Assembly (NCBI RefSeq): GCF_038237375.1
Contig: NZ_CP151273.1
Location: forward strand, 1,116,001-1,180,000
Source: Alcaligenes sp. SDU_A2
GTDB lineage: Bacteria; Pseudomonadota; Gammaproteobacteria; Burkholderiales; Burkholderiaceae_B
Direction: 5' to 3'
Length of the DNA: 64,000 bases
Below, one piece after another: positions 8,991 to 16,238 of this stretch. The notes under the pieces were generated by a model that was not told the origin of the DNA, did no database searches, and saw only the letters and a program-made list of their open reading frames with translations. Position 1 is the first letter of the stretch. Every line of letters begins with the position of its first letter. The translations under genes were made by a program, and so were the position numbers.

Positions 8991-10657
8991 TTCAAACCAC
9001 CTCCGAGCAAGCCGCCCAGCAGGCCGCTGACCGGAGCAAGCAGACCGCCGCTGGCCGCAGTGGATTGGCCGTCACTTGTAGCCGCGTTCGCATTGACCGA
9101 TGCTTGTACATTGACTCCGCCAATCAGGCCGCCCACCAGACCAGTTACAGGAGCCAGTAAACCGCCGTTTCCTGGTGCGCCTGCCTGCGTATTTCCTCCC
9201 AAAGCCAGCCCACCGGTCAGTCCACCGACCAGATTGGTGACGGGAGCGAGCAGTCCGCCGTTGGCATCGCCGCCCGCCAGCCCACCGGTCAGTCCACCGA
9301 CCAGATTGGTGACGGGAGAGAGCAGCCCGCCGTTGGCATCGCCGCCCGCCAGCCCACCGGTCAGTCCACCGACCAGATTGGTGACGGGAGCGAGCAGTCC
9401 GCCGTTGGCATCGCCGCCCGCCAGCCCGCCGGTCAATCCGCCGACCAGACCGGTGGCCGGTGCCAATAAACCGCCTTCAGCGCCGCCTAGCCCGCCGGTA
9501 AGGGATGCGACGGCCTGCGTTGTACTGTTCAAGACATTGCCCAGTGGATTGCTGTTTTCCGGAGTAGCGTGTAGCAGGCCTCCGATGGATGCGACGGCGT
9601 CGCCCAGGTGGCCGACCGTACCTCCCAACCCTAGCGGCGCGGCCGAGTCCAGGGAGCCTCCTGCCTGATTGAGTACACTGCCGACCCCGCCCAGCAAGGC
9701 ATGTATGGGTTGGCCGACTCCCAGGCCGTCGCCCACTTGCTGAGTGATTTGGGTGACCGTGGCCGCGACAGGCGCGACAGTATTATCCAAGGCAGCGCCT
9801 ACATCGCCCAGAACGGGGTTCAAACCCAGAGGAATCAGGTTGTCGACGGCCTGGCCGGTGTTGCCCAACGCGGGTTGCAGTATGGGCGTGCCGGAGTCGG
9901 CCAGCAAGATGCCGCCCAGACCAAGCTGCGAGGTCAACGGGTGCAACAGGCTGCCTTCGCCCAGCAGGGCACCGGTCAGCACTTCGACGCCTTTAGTTGC
10001 GTGGGTCAGTGTATTGCCCAGTGGATTGGCATTGTTAGGGTCGTTCACCAGCAGTCCGCCAGCCGATCCGACCGCTTGGCCTAGATGGCTGAGCAGCCCG
10101 CCTGCGCCTACGCCCAGATTCAGGGGTAGGCCGCTTTGGCTCAGTTCGCCACCCAGACCCGTTACCACGCCACCGAGCTGTTGGGTCACGCTGTTGACGG
10201 GCGTGCCCAGTCCGGTAATGGTACCGACAGTGCGGGTCGTATCGGTCACGATGCCGGTGACGGGAGCCAGTGCATTATCCAGGGTCTGGCCTAGTTGAGA
10301 GCCGGTTTTTTCCAGATTCAGGGGGATGACATTGTCCACTGCCTGCCCCAGATTCCCTAGGGCATTCTGTGTCAGCGAATGGTTGCCACCTGTATCGCCG
10401 CCGCCGTTGTCGCCGCCGCCATTATCGTTCCCGCCGCCGCCATTGTTTCCACCACCGTTGCCGCCCCCGTTACCTGGGGTCAGGGGTAAGCTGGGGTCTG
10501 TAGCGGGTGTATTTGTTGCCATGTCAGTATTGCCGCGTACATCCCCGCGCGAGGAGCAACCAGCCAGAGCGGCGGCGCTGATGAGTAGCGTTGTGATCAG
10601 GGTGCGTTGAAAAGCGCGCTGGATGATAACTGTTCTTGCTGGATTCATTGCTTTCAT
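8987..10657 (-). CDS. Gly-rich repeat lipoprotein, collagen-like (copy 2)
   Basis: A 556-aa lipoprotein starting at 10657 (GGAG upstream); the open frame to 10729 would destroy the signal peptide. The lipobox is LAGC (Cys34). A short GGGNGGG/GGGDN stalk (about residues 65-95) is followed by a long repeat domain matching copy 1 (NVIPLNLEKTGSQLGQ, DPNNANPLGNTLTHATKG). Four 24-aa repeats of the type GGLAGGDANGGLLAPVTNLV lie near the C-terminus. Compared with copy 1 the stalk is short and the C-terminal repeat expanded. It probably acts in the outer membrane or at the surface; partners are unknown. Confidence 0.8.
   Translation of the reverse strand: MKAMNPARTVIIQRAFQRTLITTLLISAAALAGCSSRGDVRGNTDMATNTPATDPSLPLTPGNGGGNGGGNNGGGGNDNGGGDNGGGDTGGNHSLTQNALGNLGQAVDNVIPLNLEKTGSQLGQTLDNALAPVTGIVTDTTRTVGTITGLGTPVNSVTQQLGGVVTGLGGELSQSGLPLNLGVGAGGLLSHLGQAVGSAGGLLVNDPNNANPLGNTLTHATKGVEVLTGALLGEGSLLHPLTSQLGLGGILLADSGTPILQPALGNTGQAVDNLIPLGLNPVLGDVGAALDNTVAPVAATVTQITQQVGDGLGVGQPIHALLGGVGSVLNQAGGSLDSAAPLGLGGTVGHLGDAVASIGGLLHATPENSNPLGNVLNSTTQAVASLTGGLGGAEGGLLAPATGLVGGLTGGLAGGDANGGLLAPVTNLVGGLTGGLAGGDANGGLLSPVTNLVGGLTGGLAGGDANGGLLAPVTNLVGGLTGGLALGGNTQAGAPGNGGLLAPVTGLVGGLIGGVNVQASVNANAATSDGQSTAASGGLLAPVSGLLGGLLGGGLK
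9209..9440. repeat. 72-bp tandem repeats in lipoprotein copy 2
   Basis: Three nearly identical 72-bp units plus a partial fourth (starting about 9209, 9281, 9353, 9425) encode the 24-aa repeat with GGDANGGLLAPVTNLVGGLT. One unit differs by a single base (GAGAGAG for GAGCGAG), changing Ala to Ser. A single related unit occurs in copy 1 at about 6697-6747. Confidence 0.9.
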
Positions 10658-10713
10658 GTCCGACTCCGTTTCGACGTGATAGGTGGCCTGTAGGGGCTCT
10701 TCCTTTCTATGAA

Positions 10714-10728
10714 GCAATAGTCGTGCCA
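10714..10728 (-). promoter_or_regulatory. Sigma-54 (-24/-12) promoter of lipoprotein copy 2
   Basis: The minus strand reads TTGGCACGACTATTGCTT, again a perfect TGGCACG-N4-TTGCW. It is about 57 bp upstream of the start at 10657. Confidence 0.88.
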
Positions 10729-10875
10729 ACTAGATTTTGTTAGCCAATTGTTTTATTTTTCCTTGTGATATCAGTGAATTAATGAGTTTTGTTAGGCTCT
10801 CGAGTTGTACTCACAGGCATTGGCAAGCTGGTTTTTGTGTCTGAAAAGGCCTTATGCGGCCATGTGTTCCCTTGC

Positions 10876-10887
10876 CGTTACGTAACG
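10876..10887. promoter_or_regulatory. Palindrome CGTTACGTAACG, candidate enhancer-binding site
   Basis: A 12-bp perfect palindrome about 155 bp upstream of the -24 element at 10723-10728, with a further half site CGTAACA at 10893-10899. It shares the 10-bp core GTTACGTAAC with 8333-8344 and no other perfect copy was noticed in the window. Confidence 0.65.
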
Positions 10888-10930
10888 TTTCTCGTAACAG
10901 CTTGGCAAAAAGTTGTGGGTGATGGGACGT

Positions 10931-10954
10931 AAAAAAGGCCATCTTGCGATGGCC
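10931..10954 (-). terminator. Intrinsic terminator after the two-partner-secretion transporter
   Basis: Minus strand GGCCATC-GCAA-GATGGCC (10937-10943 with 10948-10954) is followed by TTTTTT. It closes the 10976-12808 gene. Confidence 0.9.
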
Positions 10955-10975
10955 GGTGAAAACCGCTGGCTGCGT

Positions 10976-12808
10976 TCAGAAGCCGTCGTAGAACAACAGG
11001 AAATTGGTATTGACACGCACTTTGCGCTTATCCGAATTGACGGGTAGATCCCCCAGGGGCCGGGCGACATTGATATCGAACAGATAGTGCTTGTTATTGG
11101 ACAGCCGCACGCCCAAGGCAGCCGAACGTAGTTGACGGTTGTTGTAACTGTTGAGTCTGTCCAGGTTGTACCAGGCACGTGCCCAGTCGTAAGCAATATA
11201 GGGCTGGATGCTGTTGAGCCAGGTAGACGAATTGGTGAAGCGGCGATTCAGTTCCAGTGTCGCACCTAGGCCTTTATCGCCGGCCAGTTCGCCCTGGGGG
11301 TAGCCGTAGCCGTGACGCCAGGCACCAAATGAAATCTGCTCGGAATTGGGCAGTACATTGTTGCTGTACTGGCCGCTGGCCGACAGGCTCAGGCCGAATT
11401 TCCCTGGCAGGACGATGTTCTGCTTGAGCGAAGCGGTCCAGCGCGTAAAGTCCAGATCCAGATCGGACTGCAGGTCGCGCTGTAAATACGTGTTTAGTGT
11501 CTTTCGGGCACCCATGGCGTCCAGGCCTTTGTAGACGCCCAGATTTACTTCGCGCGATTGCCGTGCCGATGCATCCGTGTAGCGCAGCTCGGCTTTAAGC
11601 GCACGTACATCCGTGGTGTTCTCTATCCAGACCTGGTCCAGTTTTTCGTGGGTGTAGTCGTCCAACGAGCGGCTGGCGTAAAAGCCGACATTACCTTTCA
11701 GGCTACGCTGGTTGTTCAAGATAAAGGGGTAACTTAAGGCGGCTCCGATGCGCTCGTTGATGACTTTGCGTCGCCAACCCTGGCTCTCCAGCACTTCATC
11801 GCGTGGCTGGGAGCGATAGTGGTAGCCGTCGATATCCAGCGACAGCCCGTTGCCGCTCAGGGGAATGGACAGCGTACCGCTGATGTATTTGACATCCTCG
11901 GACGAGGTCGGGATGGCGGCGGTCAGTTTCAGCTCTTCGCCCAGAGGCGTCAGGCTGTTGGCGCTTAGCTGAACAATGCCTTGTTTGCTCGAGCCCATCT
12001 CGGCCACGCTGGCATTGACCGCAATGCTGTTGTGCGTGGCGGCAATCACCAGTTCCGAAGCGCCGTCGGTGCGCGAGGGCATATCCAGTTTGGGATCTAT
12101 TTTCAGGCCAGGGATTGTGCGCAACAGATTCATGGTGCGCTCCAGCGTGCGTTGGGTTAACGGCTTTTCGTCCAGCATGGCCTGCGCCACACGGCGTATC
12201 CGCGCTTCGCTGCGCCCCGGGTCGCCGTCAATCCGTAGCCCTGCAACATGGCCTTCCACGACGGTTACTTTTACGTGGCCGTCGGTAAAGCTTTGTTCTT
12301 GCAGAATCGCGAAGGACAAGGGGTAGCCTTGTTCCTGGTATAGCGTCGTGATGCGATTGACTTGCTTGATCAGTTCCGCAATGGTGAGCCGTTTGCCTGC
12401 CAGCGGCTCCAGAATGGCGGTGATCTGTTCAAAGGGAATGCTGCGGCTGCCGCTGACATCAAAGCTGCGCACCAGCAAGGATTGTTGCAGGCGAGCCTGC
12501 AAGGCGGCGCTTTGTCTGGAGTTGGCAGGGATGGCCAGCGGCGCTGTTGGTGTCTGTGGTGCCGGCGCAGAAATGGGAGGCAGGGAGTCCACCGGATTGC
12601 CTCGCAACGGGGCATCCGCATGGCTGTCTGATGGCAGCGTGCCGGCAGTCAGTCCTGCCAACAAGGCCAAGCTCAGAGTGTGCTTATGGGGAAAGGAAAA
12701 GACTCCGGATGCCGGGGCCGGTCGTTGTGGGTTCATGATTGTTACTGAGTTTTTTTGCATGAGAACGTCGCGTGTCTTTACTCTGCCGCAGATCGTTGCG
12801 GTTGTCAT
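10976..12808 (-). CDS. Two-partner secretion outer-membrane transporter (FhaC/ShlB/HecB type, TpsB)
   Basis: A 610-aa Omp85-superfamily transporter that normally exports a large beta-helical TpsA protein. After the signal region (hydrophobic LSLALLAGLTAGTLPSDSHA) come a POTRA domain (about residues 110-185, VRSFDVSGSRSIPFEQI to VTVVEGHVAGLRIDG) and a 16-strand-type barrel ending in a terminal Phe (FLLFYDGF). The start at 12808 has AAGGA 5 nt upstream and gives a long n-region; 12760 and 12736 are alternatives without a visible ribosome site. No TpsA-like giant gene lies in the window, so it is an orphan here. Confidence 0.87.
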   Translation of the reverse strand: MTTATICGRVKTRDVLMQKNSVTIMNPQRPAPASGVFSFPHKHTLSLALLAGLTAGTLPSDSHADAPLRGNPVDSLPPISAPAPQTPTAPLAIPANSRQSAALQARLQQSLLVRSFDVSGSRSIPFEQITAILEPLAGKRLTIAELIKQVNRITTLYQEQGYPLSFAILQEQSFTDGHVKVTVVEGHVAGLRIDGDPGRSEARIRRVAQAMLDEKPLTQRTLERTMNLLRTIPGLKIDPKLDMPSRTDGASELVIAATHNSIAVNASVAEMGSSKQGIVQLSANSLTPLGEELKLTAAIPTSSEDVKYISGTLSIPLSGNGLSLDIDGYHYRSQPRDEVLESQGWRRKVINERIGAALSYPFILNNQRSLKGNVGFYASRSLDDYTHEKLDQVWIENTTDVRALKAELRYTDASARQSREVNLGVYKGLDAMGARKTLNTYLQRDLQSDLDLDFTRWTASLKQNIVLPGKFGLSLSASGQYSNNVLPNSEQISFGAWRHGYGYPQGELAGDKGLGATLELNRRFTNSSTWLNSIQPYIAYDWARAWYNLDRLNSYNNRQLRSAALGVRLSNNKHYLFDINVARPLGDLPVNSDKRKVRVNTNFLLFYDGF

Positions 12809-13414
12809 TTTTCCTTGCGAAGCAGTAACTGATCACGTTATGCCGGAGTTTTATGCTGCAACTATTACATGTTGAAACATTAGAGTGAAAATGGAATTTC
12901 TTTCTTGGTGTTTGGTGGATTTTATGAAAAATTATTTTCGTTTTTATCCTCTTAAAAATACCTGTTTCTTTGTTTTTTCTGTTCAAAAAAAGAGTCTTGA
13001 TTCAAGGAATTAAAAGATCCATTTGTAGTCGATCGTTGATAGAAACAAAGGTCCTATTTTCAGGATGTGAATATGATAAAAATAGTAACAGCGCCATTTT
13101 TTGTCATAAATATTGTAAGAATATAATTCAAAAGCTAGCATTTTTGCTGTTTTTTTACGCAAAAAACGATGCTTTGAAACCACAGATATGCATTTTTTGT
13201 ATCTTTGAACTAGAATTTCACGATCAATATAACTGTTGTTACACGTAAACCCTAATAAAAACAATGCTGTCTATCGCTTTAATATGTGTATCAACTCTAA
13301 TTGAAAAAAATGATAGTTTTGTGTCGCATCCGTGACAGATTTGTGCGGCGCTGAAGTGCCCAAAAGGGCGTCCTGCCACCGGTCTCGGGGCAATTTTTGT
13401 TCAAAGGGGAAGTC
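12809..13414. other. AT-rich intergenic region upstream of the Flp pilin
   Basis: About 600 bp with no convincing gene, markedly AT-rich from about 12880 to 13330 (poly-A/T tracts, many TTTTT runs). Short open frames at 12970-13248 (plus) and 13010-13264 (minus) have no ribosome sites and are Phe/Lys/Cys-rich, as expected from random AT-rich DNA. The pilin promoter must lie here, but neither a clean sigma-70 nor a sigma-54 element could be fixed. Such DNA is a typical target for H-NS-like silencers (inference). Confidence 0.6.
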
Positions 13415-13612
13415 ATGAAGGCTCAACTTCAACAATTCTGGAATGACGAAGATGGCGCGACAGCCATCGAGTACGGCTTGATTGCGGGTTTGATCGCAGT
13501 AGCGATTATTGGTGTGTTGGGAACTTTGTCGGGCAAGCTGGAGGCAATGTTCAAATTTATCGGGGACAACATGCCAACAGCGGCTAATCAAAGTGGCAGT
13601 GACCAGCCGTAA
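13415..13612 (+). CDS. flp: Flp-family type IVb pilin
   Basis: A 65-aa major pilin of the Tad pilus. A short charged leader (MKAQLQQFWNDEDG) precedes the prepilin cleavage site and the Flp signature GATAIEYGLIAGLIAVAII, with the Glu-Tyr pair typical of Flp. The start is chosen at 13415 because GGGGA lies 6 nt upstream; the in-frame start at 13397 lacks one. It is the first gene of the cluster and is separated from the peptidase by a stable hairpin. Confidence 0.95.
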   Translation: MKAQLQQFWNDEDGATAIEYGLIAGLIAVAIIGVLGTLSGKLEAMFKFIGDNMPTAANQSGSDQP

Positions 13613-13633
13613 TTAGTGCTGCTGCTTAGCGTT

Positions 13634-13652
13634 GGCCAGTCCCAGACTGGCC
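13634..13652 (+). terminator. Hairpin after the pilin gene
   Basis: GGCCAGTC-CCA-GACTGGCC forms a perfect 8-bp stem with a 3-nt loop. There is no T-run, so it is more likely a mRNA-stabilising or attenuating hairpin that keeps pilin mRNA abundant over the downstream assembly genes. Confidence 0.6.
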
Positions 13653-13682
13653 ATCCTTGCCGTCTTGAATAGGCTGATGCAG

Positions 13683-14183
13683 ATGTGGGTCTGGCTACAA
13701 GGCATATTCGCTTTTGTACTGGTGTTTTTTTCCATCCAGATTGCATATCGGGACCTGCGCTTGCGCACGATACCTAATTCGATTTTGGTTCTGTATTTTT
13801 TGTCGGTGTTGGTGCTCAAGGTCTGTGCGTCTTGGCTGGTCTCTGCGCCTGCCCAGATGGGAGCTGGCTGGACGGATGCCCTGATCGGTTTTGTTGGCGC
13901 ACTGGCGCTTTTTTTTCCGGTCTGGCAATGGCGTTACATGGGGGCTGCCGATGTCAAGTTGATCGCGGTGCTGGGTTTTGCACTGGGTTGGCATGGCGGC
14001 GGCGAAGTGGTGCTGATGGGGACGGTGCTGGCTGGCGCGCATGCGCTGTTTTTGGTGATGGTGCCGTCTCTGGAACAGAAGTATGGGTTTTCCCTGCCGG
14101 GGGTCCGGGTCAAGGCGCGCAGTGTTCCTTTGGGAGCCTGGCTGTCTGTTGCAACAGTGGGGTGGTTATGGATGCAGCGCTGA
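13683..14183 (+). CDS. tadV: Prepilin peptidase, TadV/CpaA type (A24 aspartic protease)
   Basis: Inner-membrane aspartic peptidase of about 166 aa that trims Flp and TadE leaders. The two catalytic Asp motifs are visible: RDLRLRTIPN near the N-terminus and GAADVKLIAVLG in the middle. At least four hydrophobic membrane segments are present and the methyltransferase domain of PilD is absent, as expected for TadV. The start at 13683 has AGG 9 nt upstream; 13677 and a TTG at 13632 are alternatives. The end overlaps the next gene by 16 bp. Confidence 0.88.
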   Translation: MWVWLQGIFAFVLVFFSIQIAYRDLRLRTIPNSILVLYFLSVLVLKVCASWLVSAPAQMGAGWTDALIGFVGALALFFPVWQWRYMGAADVKLIAVLGFALGWHGGGEVVLMGTVLAGAHALFLVMVPSLEQKYGFSLPGVRVKARSVPLGAWLSVATVGWLWMQR

Positions 14184-14722
14184 CCGAACGAGCGCAAGGC
14201 TTGCCCAAAGGGCAGCGTTGCAATGGACGTAGTTGGTCTCAGCGCGGCGCGTATGCGCTTGAGTTTGCCTTGGTCTTTCCGCTTCTGTTCATTTTGATTT
14301 ACGCCTTGTTGACCTTCGGCTTGATCATGACCGCGCAGCAATCACTGAATTTTGCCGCCGAATCCGGCGTGCGCGCCGCGCTGGTGGCTCCCGGCCCCGA
14401 TCTGGATTTGCGGGATTTATCACCCGCCGGTCGCGAACAGGCTTTGCGCGCACGGCTGGACAGCCGGGTTGCGCAGGCGCGCAGCGAAGCCAGCGCTCAG
14501 GTGCGGTGGTTAAGCGATTGGGTCGGTAGTGAGCATGTGCGGGTATCGGCTGCCTCGATCCGAAACGAGGTGCGCATCGATATTGTGTACGACTATGGAC
14601 ACGCCCCTTTGGTGCCTATGCTCGGCCCTAAGGGCTTGTTTGCTCTGGTGGTGCCGGCCAGGCTGCAAGGCCAGGCGCAGGCGAACTTGCAGGCGGCAGG
14701 CGAACTGGGGGCTTTGTTATGA
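14168..14722 (+). CDS. tadE: TadE-like pseudopilin
   Basis: 184 aa. The N-terminus has the TadE pattern: a short basic leader, then QRGAYALEFALVFPLLFILIY with the conserved Glu after the presumed cleavage site, and a single hydrophobic helix. The remainder is a periplasmic domain. It starts inside the end of tadV and is followed by an ATGA overlap, so it is translationally coupled on both sides. Minor pilin role in Tad assembly. Confidence 0.85.
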   Translation: MDAALTERAQGLPKGQRCNGRSWSQRGAYALEFALVFPLLFILIYALLTFGLIMTAQQSLNFAAESGVRAALVAPGPDLDLRDLSPAGREQALRARLDSRVAQARSEASAQVRWLSDWVGSEHVRVSAASIRNEVRIDIVYDYGHAPLVPMLGPKGLFALVVPARLQGQAQANLQAAGELGALL

Positions 14723-15204
14723 AACGAGCGGCCTCCTTATCTACCTTGTCTGTGCAGCGCCAGCGCGGTGTGGCCGCCATAGAGTTCGCGTTGGTGCTTA
14801 GCCTGATGCTGCTGGTATTGGGTGCTGTCATCAGCTTCAGTTCCCTGTTTTTGGCTCAGCAGAAAATCACTCATCTGGTCGGGGATGCTGCGCGCCAGAG
14901 TGCCACCCGCGCTTTGGATGCCGAGCAGACAGCGGCATTTTTTCAGGATTATGTGGCGGCCCGGGCGGCTGACGATGCCTTGTTGGCGTGGCTGGGAGGC
15001 TTGACACCTGGTTTCGCCCAGGCGGCCTGCGCTCTGGAGCCGACCCGTCAATGTGGTCGCTTTTCATTGGAGCTGAATGTGCAGCCCTGGCTTTTGGCTA
15101 ATTTGCTCGATCTATTGTCGCCTGTACTGCATGAGCCGCAGGAGCGTGTTGCGCCTGCTAGCTTGCATGCAGCGGCTTTGGTTGTTCTAGGGAGAGGAAA
15201 TTAA
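14719..15204 (+). CDS. Second TadE-like pseudopilin
   Basis: 161 aa with the same architecture as its neighbour: RGVAAIEFALVLSLMLLVLG (cleavage-type site, conserved Glu, one transmembrane helix) and a short exported domain. Tad clusters often carry TadE and TadF pseudopilins, and this is the likely TadF equivalent. ATGA overlap upstream and TAATG overlap downstream. Confidence 0.82.
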   Translation: MKRAASLSTLSVQRQRGVAAIEFALVLSLMLLVLGAVISFSSLFLAQQKITHLVGDAARQSATRALDAEQTAAFFQDYVAARAADDALLAWLGGLTPGFAQAACALEPTRQCGRFSLELNVQPWLLANLLDLLSPVLHEPQERVAPASLHAAALVVLGRGN

Positions 15205-16157
15205 TGAACGGCATCATGAAGGGGGCGGCAGTCATTTTGTTGCTGGTCGCGGCAGTCCTGGCGGGTTTGGCGGTGTATCTGGGAACGCGGCCTAAACCGA
15301 CCACAGCGGTACCGGCTGTGGCGGCTGTGGAGCACAGTCGCGCTCAACAGCCCCTGCAGCCGGTGGTACTGCTCAAACGCAGCCTGAAGGCCGGTGAAGT
15401 GCTGTCGGCGGATGCTTTGCAGGTTGAGCAGTGGCCGCTTGCCCCTAGTCAGTCCTTTCAGTCGCTGGAGCCTGTGCTGGGCAAGACCGTGCGCTTTGAT
15501 CTGGACGCCGGCCAGCCCCTGTTAGGCAGTTTCATTGCCAAGAGTCTGTCCAGCTATCTGGAAGCGGGCGAACGTGCCGTGACGATCCCCGTGGACGCCA
15601 TCTCCGGCGCAGACAACCGGATCGAGCCGGGCGATCTGGTGGATGTGTTCTTTACGTTTGGCAGCGGCACCGAGATATCTGACACCCAGGCCCGTCTCTT
15701 GATGCCTCGTACGCGTGTGCTTGCCTATGGCAAGGATTCGCTGGCCGGACCGCAGGCGGCGGATGCTGCGTCGGGGCGTCAGGATGCGCAGGCGCGCCAG
15801 GCCATGCTGGCGGTGCCCTTGGAGTCGGTCAATGAATTGCTTCTTGCCAGCCGCAGCGGCAGCTTGCAGTTGGTCTTGCGAGCACCGTCGGATGCAGGCA
15901 TGCCCGATACCGATTTGTTTCCCGAGTTTGCTGCTTTGTTGCCGGCGCGGGCCAGTCTGGCTCCGGAGCAGAGAGCGGCGTTGAGCCTGCCGGATAACCG
16001 GGCGATGGCGGGTTTGGGGTTGCGGGAGTTTTCGGCTAGCAAGCAGGAGCTGGGTCAGGAGCGGACACCGGAGCCGGAGCCGCGGCCCGTCGCCGCTGCC
16101 TCGCAGCGCCGGACCGAAGTCATACGCGGTGGGCGGCTGGAAGTGGTTCAGCATTAA
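15204..16157 (+). CDS. cpaB: Flp pilus assembly protein CpaB/RcpC
   Basis: 317 aa with an N-terminal membrane anchor (VILLLVAAVLAGLAVYLGTR) followed by a SAF-like domain (VVLLKRSLKAGEVLSADALQVEQWP) and the RcpC region (AVTIPVDAISGADNRIEPGDLVDVFFT). CpaB is thought to sit in the periplasm and associate with the secretin. The Pro/Arg-rich C-terminal tail has no predicted domain. It overlaps the preceding stop by one base. Confidence 0.9.
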   Translation: MNGIMKGAAVILLLVAAVLAGLAVYLGTRPKPTTAVPAVAAVEHSRAQQPLQPVVLLKRSLKAGEVLSADALQVEQWPLAPSQSFQSLEPVLGKTVRFDLDAGQPLLGSFIAKSLSSYLEAGERAVTIPVDAISGADNRIEPGDLVDVFFTFGSGTEISDTQARLLMPRTRVLAYGKDSLAGPQAADAASGRQDAQARQAMLAVPLESVNELLLASRSGSLQLVLRAPSDAGMPDTDLFPEFAALLPARASLAPEQRAALSLPDNRAMAGLGLREFSASKQELGQERTPEPEPRPVAAASQRRTEVIRGGRLEVVQH

Positions 16158-16238
16158 GCAGCAAACGCGGGTGTGCATCTGTGTCTTGCCCCGATCTTGG
16201 ATGGGGTAGGGCGACGCTAGGCAGCATGGGTTGAAAAC

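Noticed and set aside
12970-13264. Two overlapping small frames in the AT-rich tract
   Set aside because: No ribosome sites, Cys/Phe/Lys-rich composition typical of random AT-rich DNA.
13320-13400. Sigma-54 promoter before the Flp pilin
   Set aside because: GTGACAGATTTGTGC resembles the element but lacks the invariant GG; other GG/GC pairs have wrong spacing.
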